From positions 25,377 to 89,376 of the forward strand of contig LJCV01000155.1 of NCBI GenBank assembly GCA_001298575.1: 64,000 nucleotides of DNA, given 5' to 3'. Positions 56,601-64,000 of this stretch are shown here, in pieces (position 1 is the first letter of the stretch; each line of letters opens with the position of its first letter). Source of the stretch: Actinobacteria bacterium OK074. GTDB taxonomy: Bacteria > Actinomycetota > Actinomycetes > Streptomycetales > Streptomycetaceae. The notes beneath the pieces were generated by a model. That model ran no database searches, was not told the DNA's origin, and worked only from the letters and a program-made list of their open reading frames with translations. The position numbers and the translations under genes were made by a program.

Positions 56601-57827
56601 ATGAGCGGAAACAGGGCAGTTGCGTATCTCAAGCCGGGAGCGGTGGAGGTGAGGACCGTCGACCACCCGACGCTCGAACTCCAGGACGGCCCCGGCGTCG
56701 CACCGGAAAACGTAGGCCGTACATGCCGGCACGGTGTGATCCTCAAGGTGCTCGCCAGCAACATCTGCGGCAGCGACCAGCACATGGTGCGCGGGCGGAC
56801 GACCGCGCCCGAGGGGCTGGTCCTCGGGCACGAGATCACCGGGGAGGTGGTCGAGCGCGGCCCGGACGTCGAGTTCGTCCAGGTCGGCGACATCGTCTCG
56901 GTGCCGTTCAACATCGCCTGCGGGCGGTGCCGCAACTGCAAGGAGGGCAGGACCGGCATCTGCCTGAACGTCAACCCGGCCCGGCCGGGCGCCGCGTACG
57001 GCTATGTCGACATGGGCGGCTGGGCCGGCGGTCAGGCCGAGTACGCGATGGTGCCGTACGCGGACTTCAACCTGCTGCGGTTCCCCGACCGGGACCAGGC
57101 GCGGGAGAAACTCCTCGACCTGACCATGCTCTCGGACATCTTCCCGACCGGCTTCCACGGCGCGGTCAGCGCGGGCGTCGCGGTCGGCTCGACGGTGTAC
57201 GTGGCCGGGGCGGGGCCCGTCGGGCTCGCCGCGGCGGCGTCGGCACAGTTCCTGGGCGCCGCGGTCGTCATCGTCGGCGACCTCAACGCCGAACGCCTCG
57301 CCCAGGCACGCAGCTTCGGCTGCGAGACCGTCGACGTGTCGCGCGGCGGCGTGGAGGAGCAGCTCGCGCAGATCCTCGGCGAACCCGAGGTGGACGCGGC
57401 GGTCGACGCGGTCGGCTTCGAGGCCCGGGCACACGGCCCGGACGCCCCGGAGGCACCCGCCACGGTCCTCAACTCGCTGATGGGCGTCACGCGCGCGGGT
57501 GGTGCCCTGGGCATCCCCGGGCTGTACGTCACCGACGACCCGGGCGGCGTCGACGAGGACGCGAGGTCGGGCACGCTCAAGGTGCGCCTGGGCCTCGGCT
57601 GGGCCAAGAGCCACAGCTTCACCACCGGTCAGTGCCCGGTCATGCGTTACCACCGGCAGCTGATGATGGCGATCCTGCACGAGCGGGTGCACATCGCCAA
57701 GGCCGTCAACGCGACCGTGATCCCGCTGGAGGACGCGCCGCGCGGTTACGCCGAGTTCGACCAGGGGGCGAGCCGCAAGTACGTCCTCGATCCGCACGGG
57801 GCGCTCGCCGGGGTACGGCCGGTCTGA
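56601..57827 (+). CDS. Glutathione-independent formaldehyde dehydrogenase, zinc-dependent
   Basis: Zinc alcohol dehydrogenase family (408 aa) most like Pseudomonas FdhA. Zinc ligands are expected at Cys in NICGSDQHMVRGR, His-Glu in LGHEITGEV and Asp in the second half. The structural-zinc loop reads CGRCRNCKEGRTGIC. AGAGPVGLAAAASAQ is the NAD Rossmann motif, and the NVNPARPGAAYGYVDMGGW segment is specific for this subgroup. It probably oxidises formaldehyde without free thiol. The start is ATG 56601; a perfect terminator follows. Confidence 0.9.
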   Translation: MSGNRAVAYLKPGAVEVRTVDHPTLELQDGPGVAPENVGRTCRHGVILKVLASNICGSDQHMVRGRTTAPEGLVLGHEITGEVVERGPDVEFVQVGDIVSVPFNIACGRCRNCKEGRTGICLNVNPARPGAAYGYVDMGGWAGGQAEYAMVPYADFNLLRFPDRDQAREKLLDLTMLSDIFPTGFHGAVSAGVAVGSTVYVAGAGPVGLAAAASAQFLGAAVVIVGDLNAERLAQARSFGCETVDVSRGGVEEQLAQILGEPEVDAAVDAVGFEARAHGPDAPEAPATVLNSLMGVTRAGGALGIPGLYVTDDPGGVDEDARSGTLKVRLGLGWAKSHSFTTGQCPVMRYHRQLMMAILHERVHIAKAVNATVIPLEDAPRGYAEFDQGASRKYVLDPHGALAGVRPV

Positions 57828-57851
57828 CGCTGCCGTAGGACCGCAGGGGTG

Positions 57852-57899
57852 AGGGGTGTTTCTGTCCGCCACGCGTGTGTGGCGGACAGAAACACCCCT
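57852..57899 (+). terminator. Strong terminator after the formaldehyde dehydrogenase gene
   Basis: Perfect 21-bp stem (AGGGGTGTTTCTGTCCGCCAC is repeated as its complement) with a 6-nt loop, followed by GTTTTCG. It is the best intrinsic terminator of the window and also isolates psuG from upstream read-through. Confidence 0.9.
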
Positions 57900-58018
57900 G
57901 TTTTCGTGCTCGGGAACCGTCCGCTGGTGTCGTGCCCCACAGGGCGGGCGGGTTTGGCCGGGCGTGCCGCTCGCCAGGGATGAGGCAGGAACCGAACGGG
58001 AAGACGGGAGGCACGCGC

Positions 58019-58924
58019 GTGCTGGTGGTGTCCGAGGAAGTACGGGAGGCGCTCGCCGCGAACCGGCCGGTGGTGGCCCTGGAGTCGACGATCATCGCGC
58101 ACGGCCTGCCCCGTCCGCGCAATCTCCAGGTCGCCCTGGAGCTGGAGGACGTCGTCCGCCAGGAGGGCGCGGTGCCCGCGACGATCGCCGTGCTCGACGG
58201 GCAGCCCCATGTCGGCCTCGACAAGGAGCAGTTGGAGCGGGTCGCCAACGAGGACGGGATTCGCAAGCTCGGGCACCGGGACCTGCCGCTCGCGGTGGCC
58301 TCCCGGGTGAGCGGCGCGACCACGGTGTCCGCCACGGCCCTTCTCGCGGCCCTCGCGGGCGTACGGGTGTTCGCGACCGGCGGGCTCGGCGGGGTGCACC
58401 GGGAGTGGACGGTGACCCAGGACGAGTCCGCGGACCTGGGTCTGCTGGCGCGGGCGCGGATCACCGTGGTGTGCGCGGGGGTGAAGTCCATCCTGGACGT
58501 GCCGGCGACCTTGCAGCGTCTGGAGACGCTCGGGGTCGCGGTGGCCGGGTACGGCACGGACCGCTTCCCCGGCTTCTACCTGTCCGACTCCGGATACCCG
58601 GTCGAGTGGACGCTGGAGTCCCCGGAGCAGGTCGCGGCGGTCATGCGCGCGCAGGACGCGGTCGGCGGGCCCGAGTCGGCGCTCATCGTCGCCAATCCGG
58701 TCCCCGAGGACGAGCAGCTCGATCCCAGCCTCCACGCGCGCGTGCTCGCCGAGGCGCTGCACGCGTGTGCGGCGGAGGGCGTCACCGGCCAGGCGGTCAC
58801 GCCGTTCCTGCTCGACTACCTGGTACGGCACACCGACGGCGCCTCGCTGAGCGCCAACCTGGCGGCGGTGCGGGGCAACGTGCGGCTCGCCGGGCGGATC
58901 GCGGCGGCCTGGGCCGGGGCATGA
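58019..58924 (+). CDS. psuG: Pseudouridine-5'-phosphate glycosidase
   Basis: Reversibly converts pseudouridine-5'-phosphate to uracil and ribose-5-phosphate (301 aa). Family segments are VVALESTIIAHGLPRP, VPATIAVLDGQPHVGL, ATGGLGGVHR and the AGVKSILDVPATLQRLETLGV block with the catalytic Lys; TPFLLDYLVRHTDGASLSANLA is the C-terminal signature. The GTG at 58019 has GGGAGG seven bases upstream; an ATG 40 bases earlier is less likely. Its stop overlaps the kinase gene by ATGA. Confidence 0.95.
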   Translation: MLVVSEEVREALAANRPVVALESTIIAHGLPRPRNLQVALELEDVVRQEGAVPATIAVLDGQPHVGLDKEQLERVANEDGIRKLGHRDLPLAVASRVSGATTVSATALLAALAGVRVFATGGLGGVHREWTVTQDESADLGLLARARITVVCAGVKSILDVPATLQRLETLGVAVAGYGTDRFPGFYLSDSGYPVEWTLESPEQVAAVMRAQDAVGGPESALIVANPVPEDEQLDPSLHARVLAEALHACAAEGVTGQAVTPFLLDYLVRHTDGASLSANLAAVRGNVRLAGRIAAAWAGA

Positions 58925-59853
58925 CCGGCGGTCCCGGTGGGGCGCTGCTCGTCGTCGGTGACGTGGTCACGGACGTCGTCGCCCGGTACCGGGGGCCGCT
59001 CGCGACGGGCACCGACACGTCCGCGGCCGTGCGGACCGTGGCGGGCGGTGCCGGGGCCAACGTGGCGTGCTGGGCGGCCCACGGCGGCTGTACGGACGTG
59101 CGGTTCCTCGGCCGGGTGGGCGCGGAGGCGGCCGACTGGCACACGCGGGAGCTGACGGCCGCCGGGGTGCGGCCACGGCTGGTCGTGGACCCCGAGGCGC
59201 CCACCGGGACCGTGCTCTGCCTGGTGGACACGGGCGCCTCGGCCGAACGCACGTTCCTCACCGACGGCGGTGCGTCGGTGCGGCTGGGCCCCGGGGACTG
59301 GTCGGACGCGCTGCTCGACGGTGTCGCACGGCTGCACCTGTCGGGGTACCTGCTGTTCGCCGAGCCGGGCCGGGCCCTGGTGGGCGTGGCCGTGGCGGCG
59401 GCACGCGCGCGTGGCGTGCCGGTGAGTCTGGATCCCGCCTCGGCGGGGTTCCTCGGCGAGCTGGGCGTGGCCCGGTTCCTGGCGCTGGCCGAGGGCGTCG
59501 ACGTACTGCTGCCCAGCCGGGACGAGGCGCGGCTGCTGACCGGGCTGCCCGATCCGGCGGACGCGGCGGCCAAGCTGAGCCGCCATGTTCCGCTGGTGGT
59601 CGCCAAGCAGGGCCGGGACGGGGCTCTGGTGGCCGCCTCGGGCACCGTGGTGGCCCGGGTGCCGGCGCTGCCCGCGACCGCGCGGGACACGACGGGCGCG
59701 GGCGACGCGTTCACCGGGGCGTTCCTGGCCGCCACGCTGGCGGGCGCCGGGCCCGCGGAGGCTGCCGGGGAAGGATGCCGGGCCGGGGCGCTGGCCGTGG
59801 CGACGGTGGGCGGCCGGCCACCGGACGGGGCACGTCGGAGGCACACCGCGTGA
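58921..59853 (+). CDS. psuK: PfkB-family kinase, probable pseudouridine kinase
   Basis: PfkB/ribokinase family kinase (310 aa), with VVGDVVTDVVARY at the N-terminus, GGAGANVACWAA as the substrate motif and DTTGAGDAFTGAFL as the catalytic signature. It overlaps psuG by four bases, so by context it makes the substrate of that enzyme. Together they would salvage pseudouridine from RNA turnover. The family alone cannot distinguish pseudouridine from ribose or adenosine. Confidence 0.85.
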   Translation: MTGGPGGALLVVGDVVTDVVARYRGPLATGTDTSAAVRTVAGGAGANVACWAAHGGCTDVRFLGRVGAEAADWHTRELTAAGVRPRLVVDPEAPTGTVLCLVDTGASAERTFLTDGGASVRLGPGDWSDALLDGVARLHLSGYLLFAEPGRALVGVAVAAARARGVPVSLDPASAGFLGELGVARFLALAEGVDVLLPSRDEARLLTGLPDPADAAAKLSRHVPLVVAKQGRDGALVAASGTVVARVPALPATARDTTGAGDAFTGAFLAATLAGAGPAEAAGEGCRAGALAVATVGGRPPDGARRRHTA

Positions 59854-59931
59854 GGCACCCGCCGTGCACCGCGCGAACCCGCTGAAGCGCACCGTACGGA
59901 CGACGCGGGCACGCGCCGCGCAGGACAACCG

Positions 59932-60726
59932 TTACGCCTTGCGTCCCCAGACGGAGATCATCGGGGCCGTGGCCAGGTCCATCGTGCCCGAGGCCACGTT
60001 GGCCAGGTGGCGGTCGATGTCGTCGTCGGTGGCCAGGCCGGCGCCGGTCAGCTGGTCGCGGATCTGACGGACCGTCGCGGACTCCAGGGCGGTGCAGGCG
60101 GGCGAGGCGACCGGGAAGTACGCGTCGGCCTCCACCCGGCGCAGGCCCGCCTCGCGGAGCAGCCGCGGGAGTTTGCGGCCGTAGGAGAGGTCGGCGCCGC
60201 GCTCGGCGAGCAGCGAGCGGAAACCGTTCCGCAGCCGGTTCGCGAGCTGCTGTTCGGGGCCGTACTCCTCGGGGCACAGGAGGGGCTGGAGCGCCGGGTC
60301 GGCGTCCTCGACCAGGATCCGGCCGCCGGGGCGCAGTGACTTGATCATCGAGCTCAACGCCCGCTCCCGGTCGCGTACGTGGACCAGGACGAGGCGGGCG
60401 TGCACGAGGTCGAAGCCCTCCCCCGGCGGCTCATCGGCGCCCACGTCGTGAACGCGGACCTCGATGGGCGGGCGCGCGGCCCGTGCCGCCCACGACGTGT
60501 CGATGTCGGTCGCGACGACCCGGCCCGTCGGGCCGACCTTCTTCGCCAGCCAGGAGACGACGGAGGTGCCGCCCGCGCCGACCTCCCAGCAGCGCCAGCC
60601 GGGCCCGATCCCGAAGCCCTCGATGTGCCGGAACGTCGTGGGGTCGAAGAGGGCGGCCAGGGCCTCGAAGCGTTGTCCCGCCTCGGTCTGCCGGTTGTCG
60701 AGGAGATACCCGTCGGTTCGCGTCAT
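59932..60726 (-). CDS. SAM-dependent methyltransferase, class I
   Basis: Class I methyltransferase (264 aa from ATG 60726). The SAM-binding motif is WEVGAGGTSVVSWLAKKVG near residue 48; VVATDID is the acidic loop, and FDLVHARLVLVHV with LRPGGRILVEDAD are the later strands. Its substrate is unknown; proteins of this type act on small molecules. The start is supported by a GATGAT -10-like box six bases upstream, though GTG 60747 is an alternative. It converges with psuK. Confidence 0.85.
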   Translation of the reverse strand: MTRTDGYLLDNRQTEAGQRFEALAALFDPTTFRHIEGFGIGPGWRCWEVGAGGTSVVSWLAKKVGPTGRVVATDIDTSWAARAARPPIEVRVHDVGADEPPGEGFDLVHARLVLVHVRDRERALSSMIKSLRPGGRILVEDADPALQPLLCPEEYGPEQQLANRLRNGFRSLLAERGADLSYGRKLPRLLREAGLRRVEADAYFPVASPACTALESATVRQIRDQLTGAGLATDDDIDRHLANVASGTMDLATAPMISVWGRKA

Positions 60727-60911
60727 GCCGCGATCATCCCAGTTCACCCGCTTGTCCGGCAGGGGCGACGCTCCGCGTGGCCGGTCGCGTCACGGGATCG
60801 CCCCGCCGTCGCGGAATCCCCCGGCCGTCGCGGGGAAGCAGCAGACACAGCAGGGCCGACGGCGACGGCGGCACCGGTCGAGTGCCGCGTCCCACGCGCC
60901 ACAAGTGGAGC

Positions 60912-60926
60912 GGAATGTTCCATTCC
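60912..60926. repeat. Inverted repeat GGAATG-TTC-CATTCC upstream of corA
   Basis: Exact 6-bp arms with 3-bp spacer, about 95 bp upstream of the transporter ATG. A second small palindrome, GGCAA-AC-TTGCC, lies at 60957-60968. They are candidate operators in the 290-bp divergent gap. Confidence 0.45.
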
Positions 60927-61018
60927 CACAGGCTTCCCCGGCCGTCGGGGCGGACTGGCAAACTTGCCTGCGAAGGCGCGAGCAGGCGTCATGAGGAGAT
61001 CCACGCAAGGAGCCCCAG

Positions 61019-62146
61019 ATGTCCATGGCAGGGAATCTGCGGAAGGTCACCGGCCTCGACAAGGTCGGCGGTCTCCGCAAGGTGGCGCGGTTGGCGCGGC
61101 GGCGTACGCGTGTCGACCTGAGCCATCACGCCCGGTCACCGCTGGGCTCCGCGGTGGTCAACTGCGTGCGGTACCAGGACGGTGTCCGGGTCCCCGGCGG
61201 ACGCGATCTGGTCGAGTCGGTGGAGCAGGCGCGCAAGAGCGACCGCGGCTTCGTCTGGCTCGGACTGCACGAGCCGACGGACGACGAGTTCGCGGGCATC
61301 GCCGACCTCTTCGACCTGCACCCGCTGGCCGTCGAGGACGCGGTGGAGGCCCATCAGCGGCCGAAGCTGGAGCGGTACGGCGACACGCTGTTCGCGGTGT
61401 TCAAAACGGTCTGCTACGTCGAGCACAAGGAACTGACGGCGACGAGCGAGGTGGTGAACACCGGCGAGATCATGGTCTTCGTCGGCCCGGCCTTCGTGAT
61501 CACCGTGCGGCACGGCCGGCACGGCTCGCTCGGGCCGCTGCGCGAGGACCTGGAGTCCCGGCCCAAGCAGCTCGCCAAGGGACCGGCCGCGGTGCTGCAC
61601 GCAATCGCGGACCACGTGGTCGACGACTATCTGCACGTCACGGACGCGGTGCAGGAGGACATCGACCAGGTCGAGTCGGACGTGTTCGCGGAGACCGGTG
61701 TGCGGGTCGATCCGGGCCGCATCTACCAGCTCAAGCGTGAACTCCTGGAGCTGAAGCGGGCGGTGGCCCCGTTGTACCGCCCGGTCCAGGAGCTGGCGAC
61801 ACAGCCGATCCGGGTGATCGGCCCCGAGATACAGACGTACTTCCGGGACGTCAGCGACCATCTGCTGCGGGCCACCGAGCAGATCGCGGCCTTCGACGAA
61901 CTGCTCAACTCCATCCTCCAGGCGCATCTCGCACAGGTCAGCGTCGCGCAGAACGAGGACATGCGGAAGATCACGGCATGGGCCGCGCTCATCGCGGTGC
62001 CGACGATGGTCACCGGCGTGTACGGCATGAACTTCAAGCACATGCCCGAGTTGGGCTGGACCTTCGGCTATCCGATGGTCCTGGTCGTGATAGCCGTCGG
62101 CTGCCTCGTCCTCTACCGGGGGTTCAAGCGCAACGGCTGGCTGTGA
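61019..62146 (+). CDS. CorA-family Mg2+/Co2+ transporter
   Basis: CorA-type channel (375 aa). A long acidic cytoplasmic domain (LHPLAVEDAVEAHQRPKLERYGD, YLHVTDAVQEDIDQVE) is followed by two C-terminal helices. The invariant YGMNF motif near residue 338 lies at the end of the first helix and forms the selectivity filter. ITAWAALIAVPTMVTGVYGMNF is diagnostic. The ATG has AAGGAG six bases upstream. The first 40 residues are basic. Confidence 0.95.
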   Translation: MSMAGNLRKVTGLDKVGGLRKVARLARRRTRVDLSHHARSPLGSAVVNCVRYQDGVRVPGGRDLVESVEQARKSDRGFVWLGLHEPTDDEFAGIADLFDLHPLAVEDAVEAHQRPKLERYGDTLFAVFKTVCYVEHKELTATSEVVNTGEIMVFVGPAFVITVRHGRHGSLGPLREDLESRPKQLAKGPAAVLHAIADHVVDDYLHVTDAVQEDIDQVESDVFAETGVRVDPGRIYQLKRELLELKRAVAPLYRPVQELATQPIRVIGPEIQTYFRDVSDHLLRATEQIAAFDELLNSILQAHLAQVSVAQNEDMRKITAWAALIAVPTMVTGVYGMNFKHMPELGWTFGYPMVLVVIAVGCLVLYRGFKRNGWL

Positions 62147-62162
62147 GGGGGCGGTTGGGTCT

Positions 62163-62180
62163 CCGGCCGCGGGTGGCCGG
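62163..62180. terminator. Small hairpin between corA and the CBS gene
   Basis: CCGGCC-N6-GGCCGG in the 36-bp gap between two convergent genes. The stem is short, so this is a weak call. Confidence 0.4.
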
Positions 62181-62182
62181 GG

Positions 62183-62611
62183 TCAGCGGGTCCCGACCGG
62201 GGCGTAGACGCGCTCGGCCCAGCCGGCGAGTTGCTCGGCCGTCAGGTGCTGGGCCAGGTCGGCCTCGCTGATCATGCCGACCAGGCGCTTGTCCTCGATG
62301 ACGGGGAGCCGGCGGATCTGGTGGTCCCGCATCTCGTGGAGCACCTCGCCGACCTGGGCGTCCGCGGCGATCCAGCGCGGGGTGCCCTGGGCCAGGTCGC
62401 CCGCGGTCACCTTCGCCGGGTCGTGGCCCGCCGCGACACAGCCGACCACGATGTCGCGGTCGGTGAGGATGCCGCACAGCCGTTCGTTCTCGTCGCTGAT
62501 GGGCAGGGCCCCGACGTCGAGTTCGCGCATCAACTGGGCGGCGCGGTCCAGGGTCTCGTGAGCGGGGATCCACTGGGCGCCGCGGTGCATGATCTCTCCG
62601 GCGGTGGTCAT
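62183..62611 (-). CDS. Two-CBS-domain protein
   Basis: Stand-alone CBS pair (142 aa from ATG 62611, GGGAGG six bases upstream). CBS1 covers about residues 8-60 (LMRELDVGALPISDENERLCGILTDRDIV) and CBS2 about 72-128 (MRDHQIRRLPVIEDKRLVGMISEADL). Such proteins bind adenosyl ligands such as AMP or ATP and act as energy or stress sensors. It is convergent with the CorA gene; some Mg2+ transporters use CBS domains, but a link here is speculative. Confidence 0.92.
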   Translation of the reverse strand: MTTAGEIMHRGAQWIPAHETLDRAAQLMRELDVGALPISDENERLCGILTDRDIVVGCVAAGHDPAKVTAGDLAQGTPRWIAADAQVGEVLHEMRDHQIRRLPVIEDKRLVGMISEADLAQHLTAEQLAGWAERVYAPVGTR

Positions 62612-62762
62612 GGAGTACCTCCCGGTGCCGGACGGCCGGCGCGGCGCGGGACGCACCGCTGTCCGGCGCCCTCCATTCTGGCCGCGCCACCGGACGGGCG
62701 CATCCGGAACCGGGGACGGGGGCAGGGGCGGAGCCGGCTACAGCTACGGCTAGGGCTACGGG

Positions 62763-63395
62763 TCAGCCGTTCCACGCCGGGTGGCGGGGGTCGTCCGCGC
62801 GGATCAGGACGTCCGTCGTCGCACCGGGATCGGTCTCTCGCGCGTAGCGCTCGTACGCGGGCAGGGTCCAGTGATCGGAGTCGGGTGTACGGCGGCGCAG
62901 GGCGGCCGGAGTGAGCAGGACGTGAAGGGTCAGGTCGAAGGGGAACCAGTGGTGCAGGAGGAGGGGACCGTGCAGCAACAGGATGCCGCCGGGCGGGAGT
63001 TGGACGTAGGGGCTGCGGGTGGCGCGGTCGGTGACCGGGTCCCGGAGGTCGGGCAGGACACGGCCGTCGCCGTCGGGTTCGAGGGGGCCGAAGACCTCCC
63101 GCCACAGGGCACCGGTGTCGAGCCAGCCGTCGTAGTAGGCGTCCGGGTCCCGGTGGCCGTGTTCGAGCCGGACGGAGGCGGGGCGCAGGAAGCCGTCCAC
63201 GCCGACGACGAGCGAAGGGCGCCCCCGGGTGCGGAGTTCGTCGGACACGCGCCGGGCCAGGTCGCCGGGTTGGGCGGCCGGGGCGCCGTCGAGGGCGACG
63301 CGGGTCCAGGGGCTGCCGTCGGCCGGTTTCAGGTCGAGCAGACGGTCGGCAAGGCGCTCGCCGAGCCGTTCCCAGGTGATCGCTTCGAGTCGCAC
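62763..63395 (-). CDS. Uridine kinase-like protein with degenerate P-loop
   Basis: Protein of 210 aa resembling uridine kinase/P-loop kinases of Streptomyces. RVALDGAPAAQPGDLARRV sits where Walker A is expected, but the GK-S/T core is absent. VVGVDGFLRPASVRLEHG, DPDAYYDGWLDTGALWREV and GGILLLHGPLLLHHWFPFDL match the rest of the fold. The GTG at 63395 has a CATCAT box six bases upstream and lies inside the 3' end of the HxlR gene, overlapping it by 67 bp in another frame. It may not be an active kinase. Confidence 0.78.
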   Translation of the reverse strand: MRLEAITWERLGERLADRLLDLKPADGSPWTRVALDGAPAAQPGDLARRVSDELRTRGRPSLVVGVDGFLRPASVRLEHGHRDPDAYYDGWLDTGALWREVFGPLEPDGDGRVLPDLRDPVTDRATRSPYVQLPPGGILLLHGPLLLHHWFPFDLTLHVLLTPAALRRRTPDSDHWTLPAYERYARETDPGATTDVLIRADDPRHPAWNG

Positions 63396-63958
63396 GCGTC
63401 CATGATGCCGGGCGGAGGCGCGAGGACAGAGGGTGGGCCGGGGTCCGGGGAGGCGCACCGGGACTCGGCGCTCTCGTGGGCCCGGCGGGCGGCGAGGAGT
63501 TCGGGCAGATGCGCGGTGCTCCAGTCGCGGGCGGCGTCGAGGAGCGGGACGAGGGTGCGGCCGAGAGGGGTGAGGGCGTACTCGACGCGGGGCGGGTTCT
63601 CGGCGTAGGGCGTACGGGTCAGCAGGCCGTCGCGCTCCATCGCCCGCAGGGTCTCGCTGAGGACCTTCGGGGTCACCGCTCGCAGGGTGACGCGCAGTTC
63701 GGTGAAGCGACGGGGTCCGGCTTCGAGACAACGGACCAGCATGCCGGTCCACTTGTCACCTATGCGGAAGGGCATCACCGACGACGGGCAGAGGGGGTGG
63801 AACATGTCGGGGTCCAGAGGGGCCGGAGAGTCCCGAAGGGCCGGAGAGGCCGGAGGTACTGGGGAGGCCGCGGAGAGCGGGGTGTTCGGAGCACTCGAAG
63901 AGGGCGGGGAGCACGGGGAGGGCGGGGAGCACGGGGAGGGCGGGGCTGCCTCGGTCAT
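63329..63958 (-). CDS. HxlR-family transcriptional regulator with tandem-repeat N-terminus
   Basis: Winged-helix regulator (209 aa). The HxlR core runs from about residue 52 to 150: CPSSVMPFRIGDKWTGMLV, RRFTELRVTLRAVTPKVLSETLRAMERDGLLTR and VEYALTPLGRTL. The first 50 residues are Pro/Ser/Ala-rich with repeated SPCSPP units from an 18-bp tandem repeat, and may not be translated if the start is M52. The last 50 residues extend past the family core and overlap the kinase-like gene. TAACCT lies six bases before ATG 63958. Confidence 0.85.
   Translation of the reverse strand: MTEAAPPSPCSPPSPCSPPSSSAPNTPLSAASPVPPASPALRDSPAPLDPDMFHPLCPSSVMPFRIGDKWTGMLVRCLEAGPRRFTELRVTLRAVTPKVLSETLRAMERDGLLTRTPYAENPPRVEYALTPLGRTLVPLLDAARDWSTAHLPELLAARRAHESAESRCASPDPGPPSVLAPPPGIMDACDSKRSPGNGSASALPTVCST
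63903..63945 (-). repeat. 18-bp tandem repeat in the HxlR gene
   Basis: GGCGGGGAGCACGGGGAG occurs twice in succession plus a partial third copy (GGCGGGG). Read on the minus strand it encodes six-residue SPCSPP repeats at the protein N-terminus. Confidence 0.85.
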
Positions 63959-63964
63959 CCGTCG

Positions 63965-63970
63965 AGGTTA
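63965..63970 (-). promoter_or_regulatory. -10 box TAACCT of the HxlR gene, leaderless layout
   Basis: TAACCT on the minus strand is six bases upstream of ATG 63958 and no ribosome site is visible. Confidence 0.4.
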
Positions 63971-64000
63971 GGGCCCATACCGTTGAAGTAACCGGACACC

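Noticed and set aside
55287..57872. 861-codon minus-strand open frame
   Set aside because: Antisense to ogt and the formaldehyde dehydrogenase gene, with no domain resemblance; it also crosses the cupin gene in another frame.

Overview
The window is a 64-kb piece of a high-GC actinobacterial chromosome, almost certainly Streptomyces. Third codon positions are very G/C-rich, GTG and TTG starts are common, and the gene set is typical of the genus: WhiA, RapZ and YvcK together, an RbpA-type polymerase-binding protein, OpcA beside zwf, and a SufR-led suf operon. I recall the same gene order from the core region of the S. coelicolor chromosome. No transposase, integrase, phage gene, CRISPR array, tRNA or rRNA was seen, so this is core chromosome rather than an accessory island.

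Layout. 1-5.1 kb: minus-strand Fe-S assembly operon sufR-sufB-sufD-Rieske ferredoxin-sufC-sufS, with sufS cut by the left edge. 5.5-11.7 kb: an ABC-2 exporter pair, haem A synthase (ctaA), a nucleotidyltransferase, an amidohydrolase-like protein, a small conserved protein and haem O synthase (ctaB). 12-18.8 kb: pentose phosphate operon tkt-tal-zwf-opcA-pgl. 19-26.3 kb, minus strand: pgi, an MFS exporter, an RbpA family gene, secG, tpiA, pgk and gap. 26.5-29.5 kb: a large secreted M14 carboxypeptidase. 29.9-35.1 kb: whiA, yvcK, rapZ and uvrC, read as uvrC-rapZ-yvcK-whiA on the minus strand with stop/start overlaps. 35.5-37.6 kb: a putative HTH regulator and a fructokinase-like gene. 37.8-45.3 kb: uvrA, two small enzymes and a polar amino acid ABC importer. 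45.3-50.7 kb: aroQ, an S66 peptidase, an MHS transporter, a CaCA antiporter and terC. 51-56 kb: uvrB, an MHYT membrane protein, a secreted GDPD and ogt. 56-64 kb: cupin, formaldehyde dehydrogenase, psuG-psuK, a methyltransferase, a CorA transporter, a CBS protein, a uridine kinase-like protein and an HxlR regulator.

Regulatory sequence is the most informative part. Five genes (uvrA, uvrB, uvrC, ogt and the MFS exporter next to pgi) carry the same promoter architecture, TTGTCAGTG-N8-TANNNT, with uvrC differing at one base. This is the RecA-NDp motif associated with PafBC-dependent DNA-damage induction in actinobacteria. It groups the three excision-repair genes and the alkyl transferase into one regulon and adds an uncharacterised exporter. 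The terC gene has a yybP-ykoY (Mn2+)-type riboswitch whose P1 3' strand is complementary to the terC Shine-Dalgarno. sufR has a CAAC-N6-GTTG operator lying on its -10 and start codon. Many genes look leaderless, with a TANNNT -10 box 6-8 nt before the start codon. Eight to ten strong hairpins delimit transcription units.

In function the window combines Fe-S and haem supply, central carbon flux (pentose phosphate plus lower glycolysis), DNA repair and developmental control. All coordinates, motifs and hairpins were read by eye. Functions come from family motifs; no database search was run.
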